DNA of 64,000 nt from Luteimonas panaciterrae (GTDB lineage Bacteria > Pseudomonadota > Gammaproteobacteria > Xanthomonadales > Xanthomonadaceae): contig NZ_JAJAVH010000001.1 in NCBI RefSeq assembly GCF_020511115.1, forward strand, positions 434,001-498,000. Reading direction: 5' to 3'. Positions 1 through 9,792 of the stretch are shown in pieces. Position 1 is the stretch's first letter; each line of letters starts with the position of its first letter. The notes beneath the pieces were generated by a model. The model was given only the letters and a program-made list of their open reading frames with translations, searched no databases and was not told the DNA's origin. Position numbers and translations under genes: made by a program.

Positions 1-369
1 TGCCAAGGCGACCTGCACCACGACCGCATGATCGCCGACGGCCGCATGCTGATGATCGAAGGCCTCAAGCTCGGCCACAAAACCTGGGCCGCCGCCAGGC
101 AGGCGCTGGGTTGGGTGGCGGACGAACTCGACGAATTCGTCATCCATCAGGTCAGCAAGCAGCACACCAAGGCCTTCCTGCGCGCCTTCCGCATCGACCC
201 GAACAAGGTGATGACCATCTTCGGCGAGCACGGCAACATCGGCCCGGCCTCGGTGCCGATCGTGCTGAGCAAGCTGCGCGAGAAGGGCCGCCTGAAGAAA
301 GGCAGCCGCATCGCCCTGCTCGGCATCGGCTCGGGCCTGAACTGCTCGATGGCGGAAGTGGTGTGGTGA
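1..369 (+). CDS. oleA: OleA, thiolase-fold acyl-CoA condensing enzyme (5' end missing)
   Basis: This is the last 122 codons of a ketoacyl synthase III-like protein; the reading frame is open from base 1 and the start lies outside the window. OleA condenses two fatty acyl-CoAs head to head into a 2-alkyl-3-ketoacid, the first step of bacterial long-chain olefin synthesis. The visible part carries the family's active-site His in HQVSK (near base 150) and the active-site Asn in GNIGPAS (near base 235), then the glycine-rich LLGIGSGLNC end. The catalytic Cys would be upstream. The following genes are oleB, oleC and oleD, which fixes the identity against FabH. Start unseen, so family-level certainty only for the C-terminal half. 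Confidence 0.9.
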   Translation, partial: CQGDLHHDRMIADGRMLMIEGLKLGHKTWAAARQALGWVADELDEFVIHQVSKQHTKAFLRAFRIDPNKVMTIFGEHGNIGPASVPIVLSKLREKGRLKKGSRIALLGIGSGLNCSMAEVVW

Positions 370-457
370 TCGGCGGCGCGGATCGCGTCGTCGTCGTTGC
401 CAACGTAGTCCTGTCGTAAGCCTGCTTCGTGACAGCGGCGGGTTTCCGTTCGATCGC

Positions 458-1393
458 ATGAATTTTCCCGACTATCCCTTCGCTCCGCAGCGCTTCGAAG
501 TGCGTCCCGGCATCGCGATGTCGTACCTCGACGAAGGTCCGCGCGATGGCGAAGTGGTGGTGATGCTGCACGGCAATCCGTCGTGGAGTTATTACTGGCG
601 GCATCTGGTGCTGGCGCTGCGTGATCCGGCTGCTGGAAAGGCATACCGGTGCATCGTGCCGGATCACATCGGCATGGGCTTGTCGGACAAGCCGAACGAC
701 CTGCCTTCCGTGTCCCCGCATTACCGCTACACCTTGCAGTCGCGCGTCGACGATCTCGGCACGCTGCTCGACCACCTCGGCATCGACGGCCCGGTGACGC
801 TGGCCGTGCACGACTGGGGCGGCATGATCGGTTTCGGTTGGGCGCTGTCGCATGCGGCGCAGGTGCGGCGCCTGATCCTCACCAACACAGCAGCCTTCCC
901 GCTGCCGGCGGCGAAGAAGATGCCGTGGCAGCTGTCGTTCGGGCGCGACCTGCGCATCGGCGGCGCGTTGATCCGCGCCTTCAACCTGTTTTCGGCTGGC
1001 GCCTCGTGGCTGGGCGTGGAGCGGCGCATGCCGCCGGACGTGCGCCGCGCCTATGTGGCGCCGTACGACAGCTGGGCCAACCGCATTTCCACCTTGCGCT
1101 TCATGCAGGACATCCCGTTGCGCGCCGGTGATCCGGCCTGGGCGCTGGTGGAGGAAGCGGGGCGGCGGCTGCCGGAATTCGCCGATCGTCCGGCCTTCAT
1201 CGGTTGGGGCCTGAAGGATTTCGTCTTCGACCACCACATCCTCGATGGCTTCCGCCAAGCCCTGCCGCGGGCGCAGGTGCGGGCCTACGACGATGCCGGG
1301 CACTACGTGCTGGAAGACAAGCACGAGGAGCTCGTGCCGATGATGCGCGCGTTTCTGGATTCGAATGCTCTGGACGCGAATCCGCTGTCCTAG
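458..1393 (+). CDS. oleB: OleB, alpha/beta-hydrolase fold beta-lactone decarboxylase
   Basis: The 311-residue protein belongs to the haloalkane-dehalogenase branch of alpha/beta hydrolases. OleB removes CO2 from the cis-beta-lactone made by OleC to give the cis-olefin. The oxyanion-hole motif HGNPSWSYYW lies at about residues 38-47, the nucleophile Asp119 sits in the elbow VHDWGG, and the catalytic His is about residue 282 in DDAGHY. An Asp rather than Ser or Cys nucleophile fits OleB and dehalogenases; the position between oleA and oleC decides for OleB. The ATG follows an 88-bp gap after oleA, and oleC begins 40 bp downstream, so the four genes probably form one transcript. Confidence 0.92.
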   Translation: MNFPDYPFAPQRFEVRPGIAMSYLDEGPRDGEVVVMLHGNPSWSYYWRHLVLALRDPAAGKAYRCIVPDHIGMGLSDKPNDLPSVSPHYRYTLQSRVDDLGTLLDHLGIDGPVTLAVHDWGGMIGFGWALSHAAQVRRLILTNTAAFPLPAAKKMPWQLSFGRDLRIGGALIRAFNLFSAGASWLGVERRMPPDVRRAYVAPYDSWANRISTLRFMQDIPLRAGDPAWALVEEAGRRLPEFADRPAFIGWGLKDFVFDHHILDGFRQALPRAQVRAYDDAGHYVLEDKHEELVPMMRAFLDSNALDANPLS

Positions 1394-1433
1394 CTCCCAA
1401 ACACAAGAGCGCGCGGCAGGCGAGAATAGCGGC

Positions 1434-3137
1434 ATGACCGACCCGTGCAACATCGCCGCCGCCCTGCCGAAACTCGCGGCCGAACGCCCCGACCAGATCG
1501 CGATGCGCTGCCCGAGTGGCAGCGGCCGCTACGACGTCACGCTCACCTACGCGCAACTGGACGCACGCAGCGACGCCATCGCCGCGGGCTTGGCCCGTCA
1601 CGGCATCCGCCGTGGCGTGCGCACCGTGGTGATGGTGCGGCCGACACCGGAATTCTTCCTGCTGATGTTCGCGCTGTTCAAGGCGGGTGCGGTGCCGGTG
1701 CTGGTCGATCCCGGCATCGACAAGCGCGCATTGAAGCAATGTCTGCGCGAAGCGCAGCCGCAGGCCTTCATCGGCATTCCGCTGGCGCATCTGGCGCGCG
1801 TGCTGCTCGGTTGGGCGCGTTCGGCGCGCATCCGCATCACCACCGGCGCCTTCGCTCTGCTCGCGGATACGACGCTGGCGCGTGTGGAGCGCGACGGTGC
1901 CGTCATCCACGCCAACACGGTCGGCGCCTCGCAGCTCGCCGACACCGAACCCGATGAAGTCGCCGCGATCGTGTTCACCAGCGGCTCCACCGGCATTCCC
2001 AAGGGCGTGGTGTACCGCCATCGTCATTTCGTCGCGCAGATCGAGATGATGCGCGCCGCCTTCGACATGCAGCCTGGCGGCGTCGACCTGCCGACATTTC
2101 CGCCGTTCGCGTTGTTCGATCCCGCGCTCGGACTCACCTCGATCATTCCCGACATGGATCCCACGCGTCCGGCCTCGGCCGATCCGCGCAAGCTGCTGGC
2201 GGCGATCGAGCGTTTCGGCGTGACGCAGCTGTTCGGATCGCCAGCGCTGATGCGCGTGCTAGCCGATCATGGCGCGCCTTTGAAAGGCGTCACGCGCATC
2301 ACCTCCGCCGGCGCGCCGGTGCCGGCCGACGTGGTGGCGAAGATCCGCACGCTCATGCCCGAGCACGGCCAGTTCTGGACGCCGTACGGCGCCACCGAAT
2401 GCCTGCCGGTGGCGACGATCGAGGGGCGCGAGCTGGTCGGCCTGCGCGAACGCACCGAAGCCGGTGCCGGCACCTGCGTCGGCCGACCGGTGCCGCCGAA
2501 CGAAGTGCGATTGATCCGCGTCACCGACGACGCGATCGAACGCTGGTCCGACGATCTGATCGTGCAGGGCGGGCTGGTCGGCGAAATTACAGTCGCCGGC
2601 CCGACCGCCACCGACACCTATTTCAGCCGCGACGCGCAGACGCGTCTGGCGAAGATTCGCGAAACCCTGCCCGACGGCAGCGAACGCGTCGTGCATCGCA
2701 TGGGCGATCTCGGTTATTTCGATCGCGACGGCCGCCTGTGGTTCTGCGGACGCAAGACGCAGCGCGTGGTCACCGCTGCGACCACGCTGTGCACGGAGCA
2801 GATCGAACCGGTGTTCAACACGCATCCCGATGTGCGGCGCACCGCGCTGGTGGGCATCGGCGCCTTCGGTACGCAACAAGCTGCGCTGTGCGTGGAGTTG
2901 CGTGCCGGCGTGGATGCCAAGGAATGGCCGCGCATCGAGGAGGAGCTGCGCCATCTCGGCGAAGGCCATGTGCATACGGCCAAGGTGGAGCGCTTCCTGC
3001 ATTATCCAAAATCATTTCCGGTCGACATCCGTCACAACGCCAAGATCGGGCGCGAGAAGCTCGCGCTGTGGGCGGCGAAGCAGAAGCCGCCGCGGCGCGA
3101 CGACACGCAGGAAGACGGATGGGGCAGGGGCAGGTGA
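1434..3137 (+). CDS. oleC: OleC, AMP-binding beta-lactone synthetase
   Basis: This 567-residue acyl-adenylate-forming enzyme converts the beta-hydroxy acid from OleD into a beta-lactone with ATP. The AMP-binding P-loop [11 protein letters not shown] is at about residues 181-191, followed by the adenine-binding TPYGATE motif near residue 315 and the [18 protein letters not shown] region near residue 425. The frame is open further upstream, but that would run into oleB; the ATG at 1434 gives the usual family N-terminus [15 protein letters not shown]. The stop TGA overlaps the GTG of oleD (GTGA), a sign of translational coupling. Other acyl-CoA ligases look similar, but cluster position makes OleC by far the best call. 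Confidence 0.93.
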   Translation: MTDPCNIAAALPKLAAERPDQIAMRCPSGSGRYDVTLTYAQLDARSDAIAAGLARHGIRRGVRTVVMVRPTPEFFLLMFALFKAGAVPVLVDPGIDKRALKQCLREAQPQAFIGIPLAHLARVLLGWARSARIRITTGAFALLADTTLARVERDGAVIHANTVGASQLADTEPDEVAAIVFTSGSTGIPKGVVYRHRHFVAQIEMMRAAFDMQPGGVDLPTFPPFALFDPALGLTSIIPDMDPTRPASADPRKLLAAIERFGVTQLFGSPALMRVLADHGAPLKGVTRITSAGAPVPADVVAKIRTLMPEHGQFWTPYGATECLPVATIEGRELVGLRERTEAGAGTCVGRPVPPNEVRLIRVTDDAIERWSDDLIVQGGLVGEITVAGPTATDTYFSRDAQTRLAKIRETLPDGSERVVHRMGDLGYFDRDGRLWFCGRKTQRVVTAATTLCTEQIEPVFNTHPDVRRTALVGIGAFGTQQAALCVELRAGVDAKEWPRIEEELRHLGEGHVHTAKVERFLHYPKSFPVDIRHNAKIGREKLALWAAKQKPPRRDDTQEDGWGRGR

Positions 3138-4147
3138 CGCGTGTCCTGGTGACGGGCGGCGGCGGATTCCTCGGCCAGGCGCTGTGCCGCGGGCTGCTCG
3201 CGCGCGGTCACGAGGTCACGAGTTTCAATCGCGGCCACTATCCCGCGCTCGATGCGCTGGGCGTGCGTCAGGTGCGTGGCGATCTCGCCGATCGCGATGC
3301 GGTGATCGCGGCGGCGGCCGGGATGGAGGCGATCTTCCACAACGCCGCCAAGGCCGGCGCCTGGGGCAGCTACGAGAGTTATCACCAAGCCAACGTGGTC
3401 GGCACGGAGAACGTGCTCGCCGCCTGCCGTGCGCAGAGCGTCGGCAAGCTGATCTATACCTCGACGCCGAGCGTGACACATCGCGCCACGCATCCGGTCG
3501 AGGGCGGCACCGCCGACTCCGTACCCTATGGCGACGATCTCAAGGCGCCGTATGCACACACCAAGAAGATCGCCGAACAGGCCGTACTCGCCGCGAACGG
3601 TGGCGTGCTTGCTAACGGCGGTGCGCTGGCCACCATCGCGCTGCGTCCGCGCCTGATCTGGGGGCCGGGCGACAACCAGTTGCTGCCGCGACTGATCGAA
3701 CGCGCGCGCAGTGGCCGCCTGCGTCTGGTGGGCAATGGCGAGAACAAGATCGACACCACCTACATCGACAACGCCGCGCAGGCGCACTTCGATGCCTTCG
3801 AATATCTCGCCCCCGGCGCAGCCTGCGCGGGCCGCGCCTATTTCATCAGCAACGGTGAGCCGAAGACGCTGCGCGAAACGCTCAACAGCCTGCTGCAAGC
3901 CGCCGGCGCGCCGCAAATCGAGGGCACCATTCCCTTCGGCGTCGCCTACGCCATGGGCGCGATCTGCGAGACGCTGTGGCCGCTGCTGCGCCTTCGCAGT
4001 GATCCACCGATGACGCGCTTCCTGGCCGAGCAGCTCAGCACCACGCACTGGTACGACATGGCGCCGGCCACACGCGATTTCGGCTACGTGCCGCGCGTCA
4101 GCTTCGCCGATGGATTGGCGCGATTGGCCGCGGTGTATCGGGCCTGA
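3134..4147 (+). CDS. oleD: OleD, NADPH-dependent 2-alkyl-3-ketoacid reductase
   Basis: The 337-residue extended short-chain dehydrogenase reduces the OleA product to the 2-alkyl-3-hydroxyalkanoic acid that OleC uses. The Rossmann motif TGGGGFLG is at residues 7-14 and the catalytic YAHTK is Tyr140-Lys144, with an upstream STPS serine. I chose the GTG at 3134 because it overlaps the oleC stop by four bases and puts the Rossmann glycines directly after the first beta strand; the open frame before it lies entirely within oleC. This closes the ole cluster: a 67-bp gap separates it from a convergent minus-strand gene. The annotation 3-beta-hydroxysteroid dehydrogenase is what the family alone would give. 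Confidence 0.92.
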   Translation: MTRVLVTGGGGFLGQALCRGLLARGHEVTSFNRGHYPALDALGVRQVRGDLADRDAVIAAAAGMEAIFHNAAKAGAWGSYESYHQANVVGTENVLAACRAQSVGKLIYTSTPSVTHRATHPVEGGTADSVPYGDDLKAPYAHTKKIAEQAVLAANGGVLANGGALATIALRPRLIWGPGDNQLLPRLIERARSGRLRLVGNGENKIDTTYIDNAAQAHFDAFEYLAPGAACAGRAYFISNGEPKTLRETLNSLLQAAGAPQIEGTIPFGVAYAMGAICETLWPLLRLRSDPPMTRFLAEQLSTTHWYDMAPATRDFGYVPRVSFADGLARLAAVYRA

Positions 4148-4214
4148 GGCTTGTAGCGGTGTCGTCTGGATGAACCAAGTTTTGGCCAGCAGTCGCGACT
4201 GTGGCCGGTATCGA

Positions 4215-5696
4215 TCACGACATCACTGGGCTGGCGCGTGTGGGCTCGTTCTGACCGCGCGCGAACTCTTGCTGTTGTACCAGCGCCCGTTCCTGCGTCA
4301 GGGTCTGATTGGCCGCTTGCAGCTTTTCGTCCGACTGTTCGACCGGTGTTCGAGCCAGCTGCTCGACAGGCGCGAAGGCGCGCTTGTTCGCGGGGTCGCC
4401 GGCATCATTCGGATTCCCTTGAACCGCGAAGATGTTGCCGCTCTTCCCAAGAATCACATGATCGACGCGGTTCAGCGCATTACCCGCGAGTGAGTGGTCG
4501 AGCTTGTCCGGGTACATCTCCCGGTTGTCCTTGCAAGCCGCCAGCAAGCCACGGCTGATGCGTTCGCTCATCTCGTCGTAGGGCTTGCCGAGGCCTTCGT
4601 CGATCTTGCGCACGCCGGCGCGGATCTGTTCCAGCATCGCGTGGTCTTCGTGATCCGGATCGGCAGGGCTACGGCGTCTGTGCTGATTGACAGGCGGCTG
4701 CAACGGATCCGGCAAGCCCGGGCGATGATCTGGGTGATCGGGATGCCCCGGGGCTGTTGGCGCTTGAAGCTCAGGGCTTGCAGGAATCGTCCTGCCGGGG
4801 GCCGTGTGGTCCTGGCGGTCTGACTCTCGGCTTTGTGTTCTTTCAGGCGGCGCAAAGCTCAAGGTGGCGGCGTCAATGTCACCGGTCTGTGGTAACCCAT
4901 GCGCTCGCTGGAAATCCAGCAATGCGCCTTGCATTCCGATACGGTAAACGCCGTCTTGATCGAGCGGCCTATCGCCTGTTGCGCGATATCCTTCATTCGA
5001 CATGACGCGCTGTAAATCCTTGAGCCGATCGCTAGATTCGCCAAGACGAATAACACCATCGTCAATCACGGGAAGTGGCTGCACGCCAACACGCTGCTCC
5101 GCCTCGACAGGAAGCCGCCCTGTAGTCAAATCCGAAATGTAGTTCTCGTATTGTTGGTAGTAGCGCGTGTCCATCTCAAGATGAACATGCTTCGCGCCGG
5201 TTTGGACATCGCTTTGAGTGCCGAGCGATTGCCCGTATTCGATGGTCTGGCCTTCAGTGACTGCAATTCCTCGCATGTGCCGAACACGCGCGATGACGTC
5301 GCCGTCTTTTTTATCGTAGATATCGACGAGCCCTTCGGCTGCATTAACGTTGCCAACATAGCCAGCAATTGGCGACGGGACATCGACCTTGCGCGCATCC
5401 GCGCTCATGGTCGGATGGTTGGGGTTCTCGATGATGAAATCTTTTTTGAGTAGTACTTGATCCGTCTTTAGGTCGTAGGTTTTGCCGTTTCTTGCAATCT
5501 CAATTTCTTGAATCTCACCGCCTATGTAGGCGTGCTGCCTGCCCCGCTGACCGCCAACCACGGAGCCATCTTCCATGTGTGCAGCCTTGTTGTCACCAGG
5601 ATGGTGCGTGACAAGACTTTCAAAGTCGGTGACTGGGACGTTACCGCCCTGGCCTTTTTGGATTACTCGATAAGCTGTTCTTGTTGAATCATTCAT
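4215..5696 (-). CDS. Putative type IV secretion effector: M23-like, peptidoglycan-binding and XVIPCD domains
   Basis: This 493-residue protein has three parts. Residues about 85-180 resemble an M23/LytM peptidase: Asp105 in VDVPSP, His140 in RVRHM, a GQ-x2-EYGQ-x2-G turn and His170-x-His172 in HVHLEMD. Residues 216-283 are a PG_binding_1 repeat ending in FQRAHGLPQTGDID. After a Pro/His-rich linker (284-350), residues 351-493 match the XVIPCD secretion tail: LNRVDHVILG, IFAVQG, DPANKRA, PVEQS, then a Gln-rich end. XVIPCD proteins are exported by the xanthomonad X-T4SS and kill rival bacteria, here probably by attacking cell wall. The preceding gene, 16 bp away, is a lipoprotein and likely the immunity gene. 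Base composition is lower in GC than neighbours. No T4SS gene is in the window. Confidence 0.82.
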   Translation of the reverse strand: MNDSTRTAYRVIQKGQGGNVPVTDFESLVTHHPGDNKAAHMEDGSVVGGQRGRQHAYIGGEIQEIEIARNGKTYDLKTDQVLLKKDFIIENPNHPTMSADARKVDVPSPIAGYVGNVNAAEGLVDIYDKKDGDVIARVRHMRGIAVTEGQTIEYGQSLGTQSDVQTGAKHVHLEMDTRYYQQYENYISDLTTGRLPVEAEQRVGVQPLPVIDDGVIRLGESSDRLKDLQRVMSNEGYRATGDRPLDQDGVYRIGMQGALLDFQRAHGLPQTGDIDAATLSFAPPERTQSRESDRQDHTAPGRTIPASPELQAPTAPGHPDHPDHRPGLPDPLQPPVNQHRRRSPADPDHEDHAMLEQIRAGVRKIDEGLGKPYDEMSERISRGLLAACKDNREMYPDKLDHSLAGNALNRVDHVILGKSGNIFAVQGNPNDAGDPANKRAFAPVEQLARTPVEQSDEKLQAANQTLTQERALVQQQEFARGQNEPTRASPVMS

Positions 5697-5712
5697 GGGG
5701 TCCTTCCCGCGT

Positions 5713-6132
5713 CTAGTGGCATTTCCTATATGTGGTTGAACGTTGTCCGTCAGTCACGGTCAAATAATCGCTGCCGCTCAAGACGAAGATGTCCACGACA
5801 TCGTCTTGTTCTCCATCGTGCTGTTCTATCGCCTCGATCCTCCAAGCTTGGGGCGACTGGGAAATCACCTGGACGCGCTTTGGTGTGTTCGTATGTTCGT
5901 ATCCCTGCAGGAGCTTCGGGGTGATCTTGAAGCCCGCGTCGCTGTCATAGTTCAGCGGTAAATTGCAGAGGTTAGGGCCAGGCTCCCATTGACCTAGAAT
6001 TTCGGCGGGATATGTGTTGGCGCTGACTGGCTGCGCCTGGATTGGGTCCGCCTTGGTTGGGCCTTTGGCCGTGGAACACGCCGGCAACGCAAGGAGTGCT
6101 GCCAGCAGAAACGCGCGTGTGTCCGTCCCCAT
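5713..6132 (-). CDS. Small lipoprotein, probable immunity protein of the XVIPCD effector
   Basis: The 139-residue product starts with a lipoprotein signal (MGTDTRAFLLAALLALPAC; Cys19 in LPAC), then a short linker and a compact domain with WEPGPNLCNLPLNYDSD and a C-terminal RKCH, giving a possible disulphide. GAGG seven bases before the ATG supports the start. It is the first gene of a two-gene minus-strand unit, 16 bp ahead of the effector. In characterised xanthomonad X-T4SS pairs the immunity proteins are periplasmic lipoproteins encoded next to their effector, so the role is inferred from signal, size and position. The sequence itself matches no family I recognise. GC is visibly lower than in ddl next door. 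Confidence 0.72.
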   Translation of the reverse strand: MGTDTRAFLLAALLALPACSTAKGPTKADPIQAQPVSANTYPAEILGQWEPGPNLCNLPLNYDSDAGFKITPKLLQGYEHTNTPKRVQVISQSPQAWRIEAIEQHDGEQDDVVDIFVLSGSDYLTVTDGQRSTTYRKCH

Positions 6133-6233
6133 GTCCTATCCTCGATCCGTGAAAATCATCTAAGACGAGATGTCGTGAAGGTCGCGTTAACCGCTATGAC
6201 ACGGGTAGCTATTGCAGCGGGTGAGGCCCCTCT

Positions 6234-7322
6234 TCAGACCGAGCTGCGCAGCGCCGCATCAGCCGCATGCCGCTCGACCGCGAAATCGATCAACCGCGTG
6301 ATCAATTCGCTGTAGCTGATCCCGCTGGCCTGCCACAACTTCGGATACATGCTGATGCGTGTGAAGCCGGGCAGGGTGTTGATCTCGTTCACCACGATGC
6401 GGCCTTCGGCGGTCAGGAACACGTCCACGCGTGCGAGTCCCGCGCACTCCAGCGCGCGATACGCGCGCAGCGCGACGGCGCGGATGCGATCGTTGGCCTC
6501 GGCATCGATCGCGGCGGGCACGACGACTTCCGCACCGCTCTCGTTGATGTACTTGGTGTCGTAGGCGTAGAACTCGTCGTGCACCACGATCTCGCCGCAG
6601 ACGCTGGCCTGTGGATCGTCGTTGCCGAGCACCGCGCATTCGATCTCGCGCCCGACGATCGCCGCTTCCACCAGCACCTTGTGGTCGTAGGTGAAGGCGA
6701 GCGCGACGGCTTTACGGAGTTCGGCTTCGTCGCGCACCTTGCTCACGCCGACCGATGAACCCTGGTTGGCCGGCTTGACGAACATCGGCAAGCCGAACTG
6801 GGCCTTCAGTGCTTCGAAATCGACCGAGTCGCGACGCTTGAGGGTAACGAATGGCGCCACGTCCAGTCCGGCATCGCGCAGCAGGCGCTTGGCGACATCC
6901 TTGTCCATCGCCACGGCCGAGCCGAGCACGGGCGAGCCGACGAAGGGCAGGTTGGCCATGCGCAGCAAGCCCTGCAGGGAGCCATCCTCGCCGAGCGTGC
7001 CGTGCACGATCGGGAAGATCACGTCGATCTGGTCGAGGCTACGTGCCGGATTTTCAGGCAACAGCTGCCGCTCACCACGCCCCGGCACCATCGCCAGAGC
7101 CTCGCCGCTGCGGTTGAGGGCGATTCGCGCCGGATCGTCGGCGTTGAGCAGGAAGTCGCGGGTGTCGCTCAGGTGCCATTGGCCCTGTTTGTCGATGCCG
7201 ATCAGGCTGACGTCGAAGCGCTCGCGGTCGAGGGCGTCGAGGATGTTCCGCGCCGATTGCAGCGAAACCTCGTGTTCCGCCGATTTGCCGCCGAAGATGA
7301 TACCGACACGGAGCTTGCTCAC
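6234..7322 (-). CDS. ddl: D-alanine--D-alanine ligase
   Basis: The 362-residue ATP-grasp enzyme joins two D-Ala for peptidoglycan precursor synthesis in the cytoplasm. The N-terminus [24 protein letters not shown] is diagnostic; the ATP-grasp core includes [15 protein letters not shown], the [16 protein letters not shown] strand and the metal-binding end [20 protein letters not shown]. Its length and N-terminus resemble the DdlA type more than the shorter DdlB of division clusters, and no mur or fts genes flank it. The frame is open far upstream, but a GTG at 7322 gives the conserved start; the longer version would run through ubiJ. Divergent from ubiJ with a 94-bp shared upstream region. Confidence 0.94.
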   Translation of the reverse strand: MSKLRVGIIFGGKSAEHEVSLQSARNILDALDRERFDVSLIGIDKQGQWHLSDTRDFLLNADDPARIALNRSGEALAMVPGRGERQLLPENPARSLDQIDVIFPIVHGTLGEDGSLQGLLRMANLPFVGSPVLGSAVAMDKDVAKRLLRDAGLDVAPFVTLKRRDSVDFEALKAQFGLPMFVKPANQGSSVGVSKVRDEAELRKAVALAFTYDHKVLVEAAIVGREIECAVLGNDDPQASVCGEIVVHDEFYAYDTKYINESGAEVVVPAAIDAEANDRIRAVALRAYRALECAGLARVDVFLTAEGRIVVNEINTLPGFTRISMYPKLWQASGISYSELITRLIDFAVERHAADAALRSSV

Positions 7323-7416
7323 GTTTTCAGGGTCCGAACGATGGAGTGGATGCGATTGGGCGCCCATTCTAGCGGTCTGCCCGCGGCCGGGCGGCGGTGC
7401 CGGATAGAATGCACGG

Positions 7417-8097
7417 ATGGCAGAACCGCTTTTCAACTGGAAGCAGCCGGCCGGCCGTGCGCTGGAAACCGCGCTCAACCGCGCGCTGGCGCTCGATCCG
7501 GAGACACGCACCGGCCTCAAGCCGCTCGACGGCCGCAGCATCACGCTGACGCTGGAAGCCCCGGCGCTGGCATTGCAGCTGCGGGTGCAGGGCGAGCGCC
7601 TGGTGGTCGGCCCGGTCGAGGAAGGCCGCGAGCCCGATCTGGCGGTGCGCAGCACGATCGGTGCATTGGTGTCGCAGCTGCCCTTCCTGCGCCGCGACGA
7701 CGCGCCACCGGTCGGACGCATGCGTGTGTCCGGCGATGCCGATCTGGCGCGGCGCCTGCAGCGGCTGGCCGAGCGTTTCGATCCGGATTGGCAGCAGCCC
7801 TTCGCCGCCGTGTTCGGCGATGTGCTGGGCGTGCAGATCGCCAACGCCGTGGCCACCGGTCTGAAGCAGGCGCGGACGCTCGGCAAGAACGCCGCCGAGA
7901 GTGCCGCCGAATACGTGACCGAGGAGTCGCGCGACGTGGTGCCGCGTGACGAGCTGGCCGCGTTCCACGACGACGTCGATGCCTTGCGCGACGACGTGGA
8001 ACGAGTCGCCGCCAGGATCAACCGACTTCAGCAGGCTGTTGCATCGAGAAGTCCGGCCATGGACGGCCGAGCTCCTGCGGAGGAATCCGCGTCATGA
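7417..8097 (+). CDS. ubiJ: UbiJ, SCP2-domain ubiquinone biosynthesis accessory protein
   Basis: This 226-residue protein has an N-terminal SCP2 lipid-binding domain (about residues 10-110) and a C-terminal helical part with a coiled coil ([22 protein letters not shown]). UbiJ organises the soluble Ubi complex and is thought to hold the hydrophobic ubiquinone intermediates. Sequence identity to SCP2 proteins is low in general, so the call rests on the fold pattern and on the gene ending in an ATGA overlap with ubiB, the usual ubiJ-ubiB order. ubiE, often upstream, is absent here; ddl takes its place on the other strand. Confidence 0.86.
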   Translation: MAEPLFNWKQPAGRALETALNRALALDPETRTGLKPLDGRSITLTLEAPALALQLRVQGERLVVGPVEEGREPDLAVRSTIGALVSQLPFLRRDDAPPVGRMRVSGDADLARRLQRLAERFDPDWQQPFAAVFGDVLGVQIANAVATGLKQARTLGKNAAESAAEYVTEESRDVVPRDELAAFHDDVDALRDDVERVAARINRLQQAVASRSPAMDGRAPAEESAS

Positions 8098-9767
8098 TCG
8101 CTTTCACGCGCGCCGCCAAGATCGGCCGGGTGCTGCTGAAGTACCGTCTGGACGATCTGCTCGACGGCACGCCGGCCGAGCGCTGGCTCAATCTGATGCG
8201 GCCGTTCGTGCCGCGCGCCTCGAAGGAGATCGCCGCGCAGTCGCGCGGCGCACGCTTGCGTTGCGCGCTGCAGGAACTCGGCCCGATCTTCGTCAAGTTC
8301 GGGCAGATCCTGTCCACGCGCCGCGATATCGTCCCGCCCGACATCGCGGTGGAACTGACGCTGCTGCAGGATCGTGTCGCGCCTTTCGACGGCGATGACG
8401 CGCGCCGGATAGTGGAAGCCTCGCTCGGACGGGGCGTCGACACTGCTTTCGCGAGTTTCGACACCACGCCGCTGGCGTCCGCCTCGATCGCGCAGGTGCA
8501 TGCCGCGACGCTGCCGCCAGAGAAGGGCAAGCCGCCACGCGAGGTGGTGGTGAAGGTGCTGCGGCCGAACATCGAGAAGCAGATCGCCGCCGACATCGCG
8601 CTGCTCAAGAACGTGGCGAGCCTGGTCGAGCGCACCCATCCCAGCGCCGACAAGATTCGGCCGCACGCGATCGTCGCGGAGATCGAGAACACGCTCGCCG
8701 CCGAGCTCGATCTGCTGCGCGAGGGGGCCAATGCCTCGGTGCTGCGCCGCTTCTGGCAGGACTCCGACGATCTCTACGTGCCGGAACCGATCTGGAGCCA
8801 CACCACCGAGCGCGTGCTCACGCTGGAGCGCGTGTACGGCATCCCCAGCGACGACATCGTCGCGCTGGATGCCGCCGGCATCGACCGCAAGGCGCTGGCC
8901 GCCAAGGGCACGCGCGTGTTCTACGCGCAGGTGTTCCGCGACAACTTCTTCCATGCTGATGCGCACGCCGGCAACATCTGGGTCGACATCGATCCGGCGC
9001 GCAAGAAGAATCCGCGCTTCATCGCGCTGGATTTCGGCATCATGGGGCAGCTCTCGGACGAGGATCAGTACTACCTCGCCGAGAATTTCATGGCGATCTT
9101 CAACCGCGACTATCGCCGCATCGCCGAACTGCACGTGCAGGCCGGCTGGATGCCGGCGCACAGCCGCATCGACGAGCTGGAAGCGGCCGCGCGCACGGTG
9201 TGCGAGCCGTACTTCACCCGGCCGTTGTCGGAAATCTCGCTGGCCGAGGTGCTGATCAAGCTGTTCCGCACCGCGCAGCGGCACGAACTGACGTTGCAGC
9301 CGCAGCTGATCCTGTTGCAGAAAACCTTGCTCAACATCGAGGGTGTCGGCCGCCTGCTCGATCCCGAACTCGACATCTGGGCGGTGGCGCGACCGGTGCT
9401 CGAACGCATCATGATCGAGCGCTACAGCCCGCAGCGGCTGATGGATCGCTTCCGCAAGCATCTGCCGGAACTGGTGACACATGCGCCGGAGATGCCGCGC
9501 CTCTTGCACGCCTGGTTGCAGCAACAGGTGGATGGACGGCACGAGTTGTCACTGCGTTCGAAGGATCTGTACGAACTCACCCAGACCATGAAAGGCATGC
9601 AGCGGCGCACAGTGTCAGCGATCCTCGGCACCGGCTTGCTGATCGCGGCCGCGGTGCTGTACGCATTGGATGCCGGCGGCATGCGCTTGCTGTCGATTCC
9701 GGTCGCCGCGTGGGTGGCGGGCCTTGGCGGCTTGTGGGCGCTGATCGCGGCCTGGCCGCGGCGCTGA
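8094..9767 (+). CDS. ubiB: UbiB, ABC1/ADCK-type atypical kinase for ubiquinone synthesis
   Basis: The 557-residue membrane protein belongs to the ABC1/AarF/ADCK kinase-like family needed for ubiquinone biosynthesis, probably as an ATPase that helps extract lipid intermediates. The family-specific KxGQ motif is KFGQ at residues 68-71, followed by [16 protein letters not shown] (nucleotide-binding Lys), [20 protein letters not shown] (catalytic loop) and ALDFGIMG (metal-binding Asp). Two hydrophobic helices near residues 503-555 form the membrane anchor. The start ATG overlaps the ubiJ stop by four bases. Length is typical. Confidence 0.95.
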   Translation: MIAFTRAAKIGRVLLKYRLDDLLDGTPAERWLNLMRPFVPRASKEIAAQSRGARLRCALQELGPIFVKFGQILSTRRDIVPPDIAVELTLLQDRVAPFDGDDARRIVEASLGRGVDTAFASFDTTPLASASIAQVHAATLPPEKGKPPREVVVKVLRPNIEKQIAADIALLKNVASLVERTHPSADKIRPHAIVAEIENTLAAELDLLREGANASVLRRFWQDSDDLYVPEPIWSHTTERVLTLERVYGIPSDDIVALDAAGIDRKALAAKGTRVFYAQVFRDNFFHADAHAGNIWVDIDPARKKNPRFIALDFGIMGQLSDEDQYYLAENFMAIFNRDYRRIAELHVQAGWMPAHSRIDELEAAARTVCEPYFTRPLSEISLAEVLIKLFRTAQRHELTLQPQLILLQKTLLNIEGVGRLLDPELDIWAVARPVLERIMIERYSPQRLMDRFRKHLPELVTHAPEMPRLLHAWLQQQVDGRHELSLRSKDLYELTQTMKGMQRRTVSAILGTGLLIAAAVLYALDAGGMRLLSIPVAAWVAGLGGLWALIAAWPRR

Positions 9768-9792
9768 GCGCGCGAGTCGAGAGCTGCGCACG

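Noticed and set aside
152-1453. 433-codon minus-strand frame opposite oleA-oleB
   Set aside because: OleA and OleB motifs on the plus strand are clear; the minus frame has none.
7323-8021. N-terminal extension of Ddl by about 230 residues
   Set aside because: The extension is antisense to ubiJ and is Ser/Arg-rich; the conserved Ddl start is at the GTG at 7322.
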